From contig MU008166.1 in the NCBI GenBank assembly GCA_010909165.1, forward strand, positions 372,001 through 436,000: 64,000 bases of DNA, given 5' to 3'. A program made the position numbers and the translations under genes. Each line of letters opens with the position of its first letter. Within the stretch, counting starts at the first letter, position 1. Below are positions 44,074-53,829 of this stretch, in pieces. The DNA comes from Anthoceros angustus (Eukaryota > Streptophyta > Anthocerotopsida > Anthocerotales > Anthocerotaceae). The notes under the pieces were generated by a model, which saw only the letters and a program-made list of their open reading frames with translations, had not been told where the DNA came from and made no database searches.

Positions 44074-44130
<57 letters not shown>
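44074..44130 (+). repeat. (CT)28 microsatellite
   Basis: A pure dinucleotide run of 57 bases with no interruption, at the end of the copy E region. It creates Ser-Leu and Arg-Glu repeat frames that are not genes. Confidence 0.99.
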
Positions 44131-44136
<6 letters not shown>

Positions 44137-44454
44137 GGAGGAGTTGAGAAGGAGAACTAATTGAGAAACTAACAATGGAGATTTGTGTGGGTTCAAGAGA
44201 ATCCAAACCGGTGCTGTTGGTGGAAGTGTGCACAAGAGGAAACATCATTCCTTGTGGAATTGTGTGAGGGTGGCGCCCTGTGTGTGTGTGAAAGCGGGTG
44301 TGAGGGATCCTAGGAACTTTGGTCCCTATGAATCGGTGTGTGTATGAAGTGTGGAGTGCAAAAAAAAAATCTGATCTGTGAGCAGTGGTAGCCGCCCGTG
44401 GCAGGGATCTGCGGCGCCGTGCGCCAGAAATAAGTTGCTAGGGTTTGGTGTGGG

Positions 44455-44820
44455 ACCCACCTCGGTGTCGTACTACCCTGAGTGGTGAGAGCCACCGTGG
44501 TAGTAGTTCGAACGGGGTTGTGGAATAAGATCGGTCGGGAATAAGATCGTGGTAATGGACAAGTTGGGAGGTAGTGGTAGTTGGGTAGATAGGTAAGAGG
44601 AGTAATAGCGTAAGTCCCGACTTAGGTGAAGGTCGAGCTACTACCCGAGTGGTGAGAGCCACCGTGGTAGTAGTTCGAACGGGGTTGTGGAATAAGATCC
44701 GTGGTGGGAATAAGATCTGTGGTAGCTGGACAAGTTGGGAGGTAGTGGTAGTTGGGTAGATAGGTAAGAGGAGTAATAGCAGGTAAGTCCTGACTTAGGT
44801 GAAGGTGATAGAGTTAAGAA
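44455..44820 (+). repeat. ~175 bp tandem duplication with CCACCGTGG palindromes
   Basis: Two units starting with CTACCC(T)GAGTGGTGAGAGCC at about 44470 and 44641, each with AGTTCGAACGGGGTTGTGGA and GGACAAGTTGGGAGGTAGTG. The second unit is a few bases longer. Confidence 0.85.
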
Positions 44821-44935
44821 GGCCTCTTGGCACAAACCATTCCCTTGGGAGCGAATCCCAGGACTACAACGACATTGAGGGTGAATGTGGACCTCACGGT
44901 GTCCCTAGACACAAATTCACACTCCACAACATCCA
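44808..44935 (+). repeat. Diverged element terminal arm
   Basis: Contains CCATTCCCTTGGGAGCGAAT, CCCAGGACTACAACGACATT and GAGGGTGAATGTGG, ending CACACTCCACA. This matches, with substitutions, the terminal 110 bases of the A/B/C arms (end CCCATTCCACA). It is therefore the likely right boundary of an E-lineage element, though its orientation relative to the E ORF is opposite to that in A-C. Confidence 0.6.
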
Positions 44936-46340
44936 AGAAGGGTCGACTGTCAATATGTTGAGGGAACTAGATGTTGCTATACCACCTCATAGGGTGTTGA
45001 AATCAAATAATATTAATAACACAAAGATAAATTTGACATCAAATAATATTATGAATATGAATGGGTGTTATAATATTATGAACACTCATCTACTAAATCT
45101 AATAATATTATCAATACTGAGAAAAGGTCAATTTTAGAGATGGGCCGATCCGGTGTGCCAACTCCGAATCCAATGATGAGACAATATGATACTAGTGAAA
45201 ATATTACTAATATTGATCGGGGTACAAGGACAAGGCAACTTAATACCATGTCAACTAAGAGCAGAACAAAGGGTTGCTATTATGACGAGCCTCGTGCTTG
45301 TTTTCTTCCTAGAAACAATTCAGAGGACGAGTCTTTTGAAAGTTGTCTCGTTGGAGAGAGTTAATTTCCAAAAAAATGCGAAGATCTGGAAGAAAGATTC
45401 TATATTGTTGAAGAACTTTCACCTAGCCAATTACAAAATTACGATATGAAATATCTTGGTGGTACTAAAGAAATTAATAATTACCTTGATAATCAATAAT
45501 AAATTTTAAATAGCCAACAAGAGATTTCAGAGAAACATCTTGATAATCAACGATAAATTTTAAATGATCAACAAGAGACTATCGAGAAAACTCTTAATAA
45601 ACCTTTATCCAAGAATAGGCCGAAAGGGAAAAGAATACCGTAAGGTCTAGAAACATGATCTTTATTAGAGAACAGGAAGAAAAGGAGAAAACTTGCTGAG
45701 GAACACGGCTTATTGTTTGCACCATCAAAAAGATGAATAATTAGTCCTCCCTTCCTGAGTGACATGGTAGCCAGACGTTCATTTCAACTTCGTGGTTAAG
45801 CAACCCTCTAGTCGAATCACTACAAGGATGAGGTACCTCATACCCCCAATTACTCTGGCCCTTAGTGGCGCGCTTGTTCTATAGCTCTTTGGCGCCGCCT
45901 AATGGATGATGTCTATTGTTTTGCCTGCAAAAAGGGCTGTTACTCGAGGGTTGTGAGTCCAAAGCCAAGCCTTTGTGCTGCGAATTGTGAGAAGAAGAAG
46001 AAGAATTTTATTTAAGTCTACTGAGGACGGATTTCCGTCATAGGACTTGATACTTGACAACTTGTATCATGGTGTGCTCAAGCTACTTGCACCAAGGGCA
46101 TCCATTGTAAGGTCTAGCTTTGGACTTAGACCGACATAGTACTCTCAGTCAGCGGAAATTGTCGTTTTAAGGAGCTTGATTAGAATTTGGTTTAAATTTA
46201 TATCATAATGATGAGGATCTCGAGATGTGTCGAAATCTCCAAGGAGATATGTAAGCTCAAGAGACTTAGAAACTTTTAGAAACAAAATGTTTTTGATGCC
46301 CGGTTACGCCTGCTTCATGGGCCAATTGTGAATTTTGGTC
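44936..46340. other. No gene seen; AT-rich
   Basis: About 1.4 kb. The first 600 bases are AT-rich, with many AATATTA strings and short frames (44799-45137, 45140-45364, 45186-45449) that match nothing known. A direct repeat TTGATAATCAA(C/T)(A/G)ATAAATTTTAAAT occurs at about 45485-45515 and 45540-45566. The remainder is unremarkable. Confidence 0.4.
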
Positions 46341-46523
46341 TGTTCGGAATTGGGCCACCTACTCTATCTAGATGGTTGTTCGGAATCGGGCCACCTACTC
46401 TATCTAGATGGTTGTTCGGAATCAGGCCACCTACTCTATCTAGATTGTTGTTCAGAATCGGGCGACCTACTCTATCTAGATTGTGGTTCGGAATCAGGCC
46501 ACCTAATCTATCTAGATTGTTGC
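46341..46523 (+). repeat. 36 bp tandem repeat, 5 units
   Basis: Units TGTTCGGAATCGGGCCACCT plus ACTCTATCTAGATGGT at 46341, 46377, 46413, 46449 and 46485. Because 36 is a multiple of three, two frames stay open and give repetitive 12-residue ORFs, which are artefacts. Confidence 0.95.
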
Positions 46524-46559
46524 GAGATATCTGTATTAAGGGCCCTATCTAGATGTCTG

Positions 46560-48087
46560 TCTAGTGGGCCCTCATGCTGTGTTGCTCTAGCGGATTGTGA
46601 GTTGAGCTGAACGATAATTAAGTAGGAGGGGTAGTTAGTCAATCGGGCGCCTGTACGGGAGGTCAGTAGAGTCAGAGAGGTCAGAAAGGGAGAGCACCTC
46701 CTCCATCCACGCTGGGAAGAGCTCCCCCACTCCTTCGTGGGAACAAAACCTAATGAGCGAAGCGACAGTGGGATAAGTGTGGCCGCTAGAGGGCAGGGTT
46801 CCAGAGGTCCCAGGATCCTACCACCACAGATGGGCTAACTAAGGGATCGACGAAAGACAACGTAAATGGCGGGACGGCTAGCAGGACGAATGGCGGGACC
46901 AATGGCTAGAGGGATGGTGGAGATAAATGGCATGTGGCGGGCTATGGCAAGACGAATATATTGAGGTGGCACGACGATAAGGGAGGCATGGCCAAAGGAT
47001 GGCAAAGATGGCTGTAGTGATCTAGGGCAGACACAGGCAAGCAAGGGTGATAGTTGGCTGCCCACCATCATATCACACACTCTTGATTGGGTTTTTTTTT
47101 GGATTTTTTGAGATTGATAAATATCTCTATTTTCTTTGCTGGATCTACAGAATGTCTCTATTTTTGAGTTCCATGATAGTGAGCGTCTTCTTTTGCTCTT
47201 CCCATTCATGTATGAAGCGCGTTTTTTTCGATGCACCATGTTTCGAACCCCTAATAAATATGACATTTAATGAAATTTTAGAATAATCTTGTGTTGGTAA
47301 TGTGTATCGAGAAGCCTATTTTTTGAGCATTTACCTTTCCCAAATCCACATTACAATCATCTCCTTGCTTACAAATAATGAGGTAAAAAAGACCATAACT
47401 ACAGCCTAGATGTCATTGAAGTGCTACAGCTAGACCCTCGCTGACCATGGGTGACAAAAAGGCCAGACAACTATTGTATGCGCATCTCCATGAAATGGAA
47501 CTTTCTTGGTCATAATTTTGTAACCACCTTCCATTAAACCTTGTCTATACCCCTTGTCACGAGTTATATATATGTACATAGATCTTCCATATAAATTATC
47601 ATATTATTTTGGGCACTTCGTAAAATTTGAAGGATTTTGTACTTGCATGCTTTAAATATTTATGGGTATTATGTCAATCCTTATATCATGGAATTGGGAT
47701 CCATCATCTTTCTACAACCCCATCCACCTATGTAATGTGAGAGTTACGCTCCAATTGTATCCCGCATCGTATGGTCTCTTGCGTAAATAAATGTGACCTA
47801 ATCAAATAGAAATCCTCGATTAGTTTCTTAGATTAGAAAACAAATAATTGGTCGATGGACATGTTTTAAAAGAAGCTCATATAATTTAACATAAATGATT
47901 AAATAGAGCTCTGGAGTTTTTCTTTGAGACCTATCGAGTTTTATCATGAAAATTATTTTAACTGTTTTTGAGAACCTTCGGATTATATTAGATTTTTCAA
48001 GTATATATGTGAGACACATGTCTCATTTTCATGTACTTTGAACTAGCATTCTATTACTTTATTCTGGCATTGTTTTTGTGAAGGACT
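46560..48087. other. No gene seen; intergenic
   Basis: Includes a simple G/A-rich stretch at 46860-47000 (repeated GGCGGGACGG/GGCTAG themes), which opens a long minus-strand frame without real domain content. From 47100 it is AT-rich. The final part, up to the hairpin at 48088, should contain the promoter of the pectate lyase gene. A possible TATA motif (TATATATG) lies at 48003, about 140 bases before the start codon. Confidence 0.45.
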
Positions 48088-48129
48088 TTTGATTGAGAAT
48101 CTTCTAACACTAGAAAGTTCTCAATCAAA
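48088..48129 (+). promoter_or_regulatory. Perfect hairpin just upstream of the pectate lyase start
   Basis: Arms TTTGATTGAGAA (48088-48099) and TTCTCAATCAAA (48118-48129), 12 of 12 paired, with an 18-base loop that can form a small inner TCTA/TAGA stem. It ends 15 bases before the ATG, so it would lie in the mRNA leader. It may be chance, a tiny MITE remnant or a regulatory structure. Confidence 0.5.
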
Positions 48130-48144
48130 TTTTCTAGTGCTTAA

Positions 48145-49805
48145 ATGACTTGCATTGGAGTGTTTGTGCTAGTAGTTACATTTCTTTGGCTTTTGACTCA
48201 TGCAAATGCAGCAAGCTTAAGGAGCGGTGTATATAATGCATCTACAAAAGTTCATGTCATTGGGAAACTTATGTTGGATTCCAAAGCTTCTGTGAGGTAT
48301 GTGGTTGTTTCTCTGTTCTTGAATGCAAGATCATGATATTTTATTTGTTTATTTATATCAAATATACTCTATATTTTAAATTTGATATGTAGGATTTATA
48401 TACTATGATGTAGATTGTCTCAACAAAATGTGAATTTCACTATTGATGTTGCTCATCATTAATTGATCGTCGTTTTTGCTTCCTCGCAGTAACACAATCG
48501 ATTCATGTTGGATGAAAAAAAATTGGGTTGCTGAGAGGAAGCATCTTGCAGATTGTGCAATTGGATTTGGTTCTAATGCACTTGGAGGACGGGACGGTAG
48601 ATATTATCTCGTCACAGATGCCGGGGATGATTGTCTGCATCCTGCACCAGGCACTCTTCGGTATGGTGTGATACAAGAAGAGCCCTTGTGGATCTTTTTC
48701 GCAAGGGATATGAAGATATCTCTGGAGAAGGAGCTCATTATCACAAGTTACAAGACAATTGATGGGCGGGGTCATACAATTCGCCTTGGAGAAGGATCTC
48801 CTTGTTTAACAATTGAGGGAGTCAGCCATGTGATTATTGAGTCTTTGTTTCTTGAAAATTGTGTTCCTTCACGAGCAGGACGCGTCATTAGTTCTACAAA
48901 CCACACAGGATGGAGAGGTGGTTCGGATGGAGATGCCATCAACATATACACTTCTACAAACATATGGGTAGATCACAATATTTTGTCTCATTCTGCTGAT
49001 GGATTGGTTGATGTTACACATGGTTCTACTTTGGTGACAATTTCAAATAATTATTTTCATGATCATGATAAGGTAATATTAGCGTAAAATTTTCTATCAA
49101 GTTATCTATGATTTGAATTATATTTTTTGATGATTATATAACATGAATTATTTTTTGATAATCTATATGCAGGTTATGCTTCTCGGGCATAATGATGGAA
49201 ACTCGGAAGATACTAGTATGCAAGTCACGATTGCGTACAACATCTTTGGACCAAATCTTGTTCAACGTATGCCGAGGTAATTGACTAGATATTTGATGCT
49301 CACACATTTCCTTAGAACGGTGTAGGATCATGTTCAAAGTCTTTTTCTAACCCAGTTTTGAACATATTCTATAGATGTCGATTTGGACAATTCCATATCT
49401 TCAATAATGAATACATGGGATGGAAAAAATATGCAATTGGAGGAAGCGCAAATCCAACCATCCTGAGTGAAGAGAACTTCTTCAAAGCTTTTGGAAAAAA
49501 ACGAGTAAGTTAAAAAGAACTAGAGTTCTTTGTTATAATTGATTGATTTAAATTTGATGTGTGAATATTCTAAATCTATATGTTTTTATCTCTAGATAAC
49601 CAAAAGGGAGGGACATCCGAGCTCCAGTTGGAGTTGGCAATCATCCAAAGATATTATGTTGAATGGAGCTTTCTTTGAGGAATCAGGATCTAGTAGGCAA
49701 CCACATCTACACTCCAAGGCTGCGGGAGTTGCTCAAAACTTTAGCTTTCACTTAGTTGTAAGAGCAGGACCTATTAGTGTGTCTAAGTTGAATCCAAATT
49801 ATTGA
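48145..49805 (+). CDS. Pectate lyase, polysaccharide lyase family 1
   Basis: A secreted enzyme that cuts de-esterified pectin by beta-elimination in the cell wall. Five exons: 48145-48296, 48490-49072, 49173-49276, 49375-49504, 49596-49805. All have GT/AG borders and sum to 1,179 bases, 392 residues. An N-terminal hydrophobic signal ([16 protein letters not shown]) covers residues 7-22. The mature start IDSCW (54-58) and [18 protein letters not shown] (70-87) are plant PL1 hallmarks. SDGDAI (196-201), IWVDHN (209-214) and SADGLVDV (219-226) hold the probable calcium ligands. R277 and R282 form the RMPRCR catalytic arginine motif. [10 protein letters not shown] follows. Length and exon count fit plant pectate lyases. 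The protein ends with a short, unremarkable tail. It looks functional and has no related gene nearby. Confidence 0.93.
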
Positions 49806-50091
49806 TTTCCAGGAGTGTGAATTTGGGAGAACCTTATGCGAGAGGAGAGAGCCTTATGCGTGCAGAACTAGCAAAGTAATTAATAATTAATAATTAATAA
49901 TTTAAGTAATAAAAAAAATTGTTTAAGTACCATCTATTAACTAAACCCTAACTTATCCATTAGTTGACCAGTGTAGGTTACCCCTTCAACAAGGAGACAA
50001 GAGTTGCTCACAGGTTTAGCAATTGATGGTCATTCCATTTGAGTATGTACATAGCTTTCCTAGCATCGATCGTGATGTCAGGCTAGGCTAC

Positions 50092-50145
50092 TGGCTAAAT
50101 TGCTCAACCACCACCGGTCTTCTAGATAGACTACTTCAAAGCTGC
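50092..50145 (+). mobile_element. Copia LTR fragment
   Basis: TGGCTAAATTGCTCAACCAC at 50092 is identical to 41608 in the copia LTR. Similarity continues through GTCTTCTAG..AGACTAC.TCAAAGC to about 50145. It overlaps the last codons and the stop of the aspartic protease on the opposite strand. Confidence 0.65.
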
Positions 50146-51528
50146 ACAATCAGCTGGTGCAAACCCGATTCTCTGCCTGCCGATGTCCAAAACCGTGATA
50201 GAATTCTGTTGCATGCGGTGGCCAATAATGCTCAGTCGCATTCCTAGAAAACGGGCATCAACAATCGTGAGGCACTTCACCCCTCGTCCCATATTGACGA
50301 AGAGGCTTGAGACCGGCGGTGAAAGCACGGCCCCTTTCTCAAACACAATCGTAAACTGAGGCAAGTCCCGCAACTCCTTCAAGGGACCAGCAGCCTTGAA
50401 GCAGAGCTCGAGTTCAGGCATTCCGTTCGGAAGAAAAACAGTAGGGTAGGCGATGGCTTCACTGAAGGCGCGGATCACCGCAAGGTAAGCCTGGTGCACC
50501 AGGTACGTAAACGTGGTGCCGGTGTCTAAGATCACCCCGCCCGAGCCGTCCGTGTAGTTGAATCCGAACACGTCGGGGCTCAGGGGCACCACGCTGTCGC
50601 CCACCATCACCTTCACGATCCTCACGTAGTAGGGCGCCCTGGACATCCTTGGGTTGTCCACCATCGGGGTGTAGCGGAGCCCGGCCACGCCTGCCTTCCC
50701 CGCCACTAGGCTGTCGCTCTGCTCCCCGAACACGAGGAAAGATGGTGTTCTGGGCGCGTTGAGTTCCGGCTTCTGCAGACAGTAGGAGAACTTGGTGGCT
50801 CCGATTTGCTTCGGGAAGGAAAGCGGGGCCTGCCCGAGACCCAGGATGCCGTCCGCCGGAAATCCTTTCAGGCTGGTATGCCCGCACCCGAAGGCGACTC
50901 CGGGGATCGATATCAGAGCCTCGTCCGCTCGCCCAGAGACGCCGGCGGATTTCAGGGTCACCGTCTCCGTGGCGATCGGGCCGCTGGTGGTAGTATTGTC
51001 GAGGTAGGTCATGTTGTAGATGCAAGCATCCCGATTAGCGGAACAACGCCGGGGCATGTCACAAGGATGTTGAGCCCGAGAACACACCTCTGCGTCGCAG
51101 GCAACGTTGGCATACGAGGAGGACTGTTCGGGGTCGAAGGTGGGCTTCTTCTGCCGGTACCAGCCGCCGCGCGGCCTGGGCCGACAGTGCGTCCACGTCA
51201 GGCTGCTGCCCGTGTCCATGTACAGAGACAGCTTCCTAGATGGGGTGCCCATGTGCACGTGAACCACGTAAACGTCTGCTGTACTGGGTACGATAATCTC
51301 TGCCTGCAAGTTCTCCATCGGCTCAAGCTTCGGCCTGACCTGTATCGACGATATCCTAGATTCGGAGGATGAGAGCTGTCGCAGATGATAGTTGGGACCG
51401 TCTCTGTGCTGCATTTGTGGCCCTTTGAAACCTGCCCATGATGTGCCCGCCCGTATTCCCACGACCAACAAGATTGCCAGGATTGGGAGCCAGTTCCTGC
51501 CTAGCTCTTCTTCCTCTGACTCTGCCAT
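50131..51528 (-). CDS. Aspartic protease, nepenthesin-like (A1 family)
   Basis: A secreted or membrane-anchored acid protease, intronless, 465 residues from the ATG at 51528 (a GTG lies one codon upstream). Residues 13-34 (WLPILAILLVVGIRAGTSWAG) form a signal peptide or anchor. The first catalytic motif is YMDTGSSLTW (Asp105). A Cys-rich insert (C116 to C170, with CDAEVC and CDMPRRC) is the nepenthesin-type insertion. The flap tyrosine region follows (NMTYLD). Then come GVAFGCGH and GILGLG, and the second catalytic motif VILDTGTTFTYL (Asp335). The end, RIGFAPADC, is the normal family terminus. Five extra residues and the stop codon follow, lying in copia-LTR-like sequence. Both active-site motifs are intact. 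Substrates cannot be inferred. It is tail to tail with the pectate lyase. Confidence 0.92.
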   Translation of the reverse strand: MAESEEEELGRNWLPILAILLVVGIRAGTSWAGFKGPQMQHRDGPNYHLRQLSSSESRISSIQVRPKLEPMENLQAEIIVPSTADVYVVHVHMGTPSRKLSLYMDTGSSLTWTHCRPRPRGGWYRQKKPTFDPEQSSSYANVACDAEVCSRAQHPCDMPRRCSANRDACIYNMTYLDNTTTSGPIATETVTLKSAGVSGRADEALISIPGVAFGCGHTSLKGFPADGILGLGQAPLSFPKQIGATKFSYCLQKPELNAPRTPSFLVFGEQSDSLVAGKAGVAGLRYTPMVDNPRMSRAPYYVRIVKVMVGDSVVPLSPDVFGFNYTDGSGGVILDTGTTFTYLVHQAYLAVIRAFSEAIAYPTVFLPNGMPELELCFKAAGPLKELRDLPQFTIVFEKGAVLSPPVSSLFVNMGRGVKCLTIVDARFLGMRLSIIGHRMQQNSITVLDIGRQRIGFAPADCAALK

Positions 51529-51543
51529 CACACTACTTTAATA

Positions 51544-51652
51544 GATATCTATCCGAGAGGCCCTAAATGCTGTGCTCCTTGGTCTTTTAAAGCTGCATGG
51601 ATCTCTATCCGGGAGGCCCTCAATGCTGTGCTCCTTGGTCTTCCAAATCTGC
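51544..51652 (-). repeat. 56 bp tandem duplication in the protease 5' leader
   Basis: Two copies of GATMTCTATCCGxGAGGCCCT...GCTGTGCTCCTTGGTCTT, starting at 51544 and 51600, between the TATA box and the ATG. They are about 90% identical by eye. Confidence 0.85.
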
Positions 51653-51678
51653 CCAGTAGTACGTACGTAGTTGATGGG

Positions 51679-51688
51679 TATATATATA
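51679..51688 (-). promoter_or_regulatory. TATA box of the aspartic protease gene
   Basis: TATATATATA, palindromic, 151 bases upstream of the ATG at 51528. Transcription would begin near 51650, placing the tandem duplication in the leader. Inferred from position only. Confidence 0.5.
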
Positions 51689-51920
51689 GGTTGTAGATGC
51701 CCTAAGATGTTTCTTGCTTCATAAAGTATCATCTAAAACTGTCCGTTGCTGAATAGGTAAGTGCCAAATAAGTTGTTGCCGAGGGCAGCAAGTTGTTCGA
51801 ATGCTCATCTGTAGGTATCAGCCACGATGTCTACGAGTACAAGCCTGGCGTGTGATATGTTAGCTCTCGCCATTCGGCAGCTAGCTGAAGGAAATGTTCC
51901 CAGTTGCAGACTACCTTACG

Positions 51921-53533
51921 TCAGTCTGAAGTCAAGTGGTTTGTAGCTTCAAGTGGTTTGCAATTATTTCCTCCCCAGTAGAGCTTCCAGCTATCTAGGC
52001 ATCCTGGTCTTTCATATGCGGAGCGCAACTGTAACCTCCATTTCTCATACAGGCTCGGCCTGCAAATACAGATGGCCGTAAGATAGAAGAGGACATTGTC
52101 AGTTCGCAATTGCTAGGTGATAGAAATGTTGCAATGACAGCGCCGTTCAGCACCACCCACCTCTCGATTCGAAGAAGAGTTCGACGAGTGAGCATGATGA
52201 TCGTGCAAATCGGCACGACGGCCGCAAACAGGTGTTTAAAAGTGTGGCCGCTCACTGTGAGCCCCGTCCACTTGTACACGTTCTTGTCAAATGATTCACA
52301 AAACTTGGCCAGCGCATACCATCCTGGAGGACCGGGAACAAACACACACTGTTTTACATGCTAAAACAGCACCTACATGTCGGTCAGATATTTCCAAGTA
52401 AAGTCAAGAGGGAGAGCTTGAGGACAGTTGAAACAGCATACCTGCAGCATGTAACCAGTACGCAGAATGAGTGTATCTGGAAGTCAGTATGATCGCCATT
52501 GCTGGAATAGCAACACAGGTACCGAACTGCACTATCGCATACAGTCTCAAATCATCTGCAACCCTGTAAACCAAATGAGAAACGTTGAACACGCCTGCTA
52601 GGCTCTGTAGGACATATGCTTCACTGAGCTTTAAACATCAATGGTTCCTACCGCCAATAAACCACACTGACCACTCCTGCTGCCAGTTGCACGAGCAGGA
52701 AAAGACGAGCGCTTCCTGGCCGCTGGTCTCCCCTTTCAATGATGAAGACAGCCATCAAAGAGGAAAATGTAAGCACCATCTGCCAATCCGTCTACAGCTG
52801 TCAGCCACCAGGAAGCACATTATTATGGCCACTGGGATTAAAATCAAAGGAAATCAGACAACCAATACCGGGCTCAGGTCCACGTCCAACTCACAGGGAG
52901 ACGGTCCCAAACAAGACGGGCATCATTTGGATTGAGATGGTAGTAAGACGAGCCAAATGCTGTGGCAAAGATTCCGAAGAAGAAGCACATCCATCCCAAA
53001 AACTCTCCACGCAACCTGCCAGACATCTGTTTCTCAATCACATAATTCCACAGCATGTCAAATCAGAGCTAAGCTATCCCTGAATCCAACTCCTTATCTT
53101 ACGTGAGGCCAAAGTCGTCAAGCACGCAAAACGCCATGCCAACGATGCCAATGAATAAGAAGGGGAGGTTGGACACGACGTTGAGTGTGTTCGGTATACC
53201 TGCATACAGCTTCCCGCAATTGAAGTGCCAGAAAATCCGCAAGACAAATTCCATTGCTCGACAGGCATCTGATAATGAATTCAAGGAGAAAACACTACAT
53301 CCCCGTCCCACCGGTTCTCACTACCAACAACGCTTCAGTAGAGCAAAAGTACGGTGAAGCTGGGAGCACGAGACCAGCGAACGAGAACGAGACGGGTGCG
53401 CACCGAAGAAGTTGCGGCGGTCCGCAAACATGTGGTAAGTCTGGTTCTGCTTCATCCGGGGAGTGATGAGCATGAGGACTATGAACAGCAGCACTGCGAT
53501 CCCCGCCACCATCCATCGCTCACGTCCTAGCAT
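51921..53533 (-). CDS. CREST-family membrane hydrolase, alkaline-ceramidase-like
   Basis: Multipass membrane protein, 299 residues. Seven exons on the minus strand: 53533-53404, 53199-53103, 53015-52895, 52779-52652, 52563-52442, 52323-52161, 52059-51921 (900 bases in all, every phase consistent). It starts with a hydrophobic helix (VAGIAVLLFIVLMLI), with further membrane segments such as LPFLFIGIVGMAFCV and MCFFFGIFATAFG. The CREST signature is complete: Ser98-x3-His102 (SSYYH), Asp113 (WDRLP) and His226-x3-His230 (HTFKH). In alkaline ceramidases these residues bind zinc and catalyse amide hydrolysis. A ceramidase role is therefore possible, but substrate is unknown, and the closest relatives I recall are mostly annotated only as ceramidase-like or uncharacterised. 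The C-terminal 50 residues are hydrophilic and unfamiliar. Confidence 0.8.
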
Positions 53534-53829
53534 CCTGTGTCTCCCTCACGCGCAGCCTCCGCCGCTCACGATCAGAGCGGGAGGTGCAGCTGAAGCTACG
53601 ATGCCACTCTCGTCCGCTCTGTCCGCCAAATGGCCGAATGAGACTTGCCTTAGGCCAGGAAGTTAACTCACTTCCTTCTAAACAGAACGTTGGAATGAAG
53701 GGACACCCGTTTTGCCGCCAACTGTTTATGACTTTCATACTGGGTGAGTGTGCAGTGTAGCATCTCATCCCAAAAAAGGGCAGGATATTTGGACAAAAAC
53801 TGGACAGAAGTTCTAATGCATACAGAGTA
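53534..53829. other. Intergenic, promoter region of the CREST gene
   Basis: About 300 bases between the CREST gene start and the PPR pseudogene. GC-rich near the start codon. No clear TATA element was seen. Confidence 0.4.

Noticed and set aside
44074-44160. Leu/Ser and Glu/Arg repeat ORFs
   Set aside because: Produced by the (CT)28 microsatellite.
46328-46610. Repetitive 12-residue ORFs (FGIGPPTLSRWL-like)
   Set aside because: Caused by a 36-base tandem repeat that keeps frames open; no start context or other coding signal.
50459-51372. 188-codon ORFs overlapping the aspartic protease
   Set aside because: Alternative-frame and antisense shadows of the protease coding sequence.
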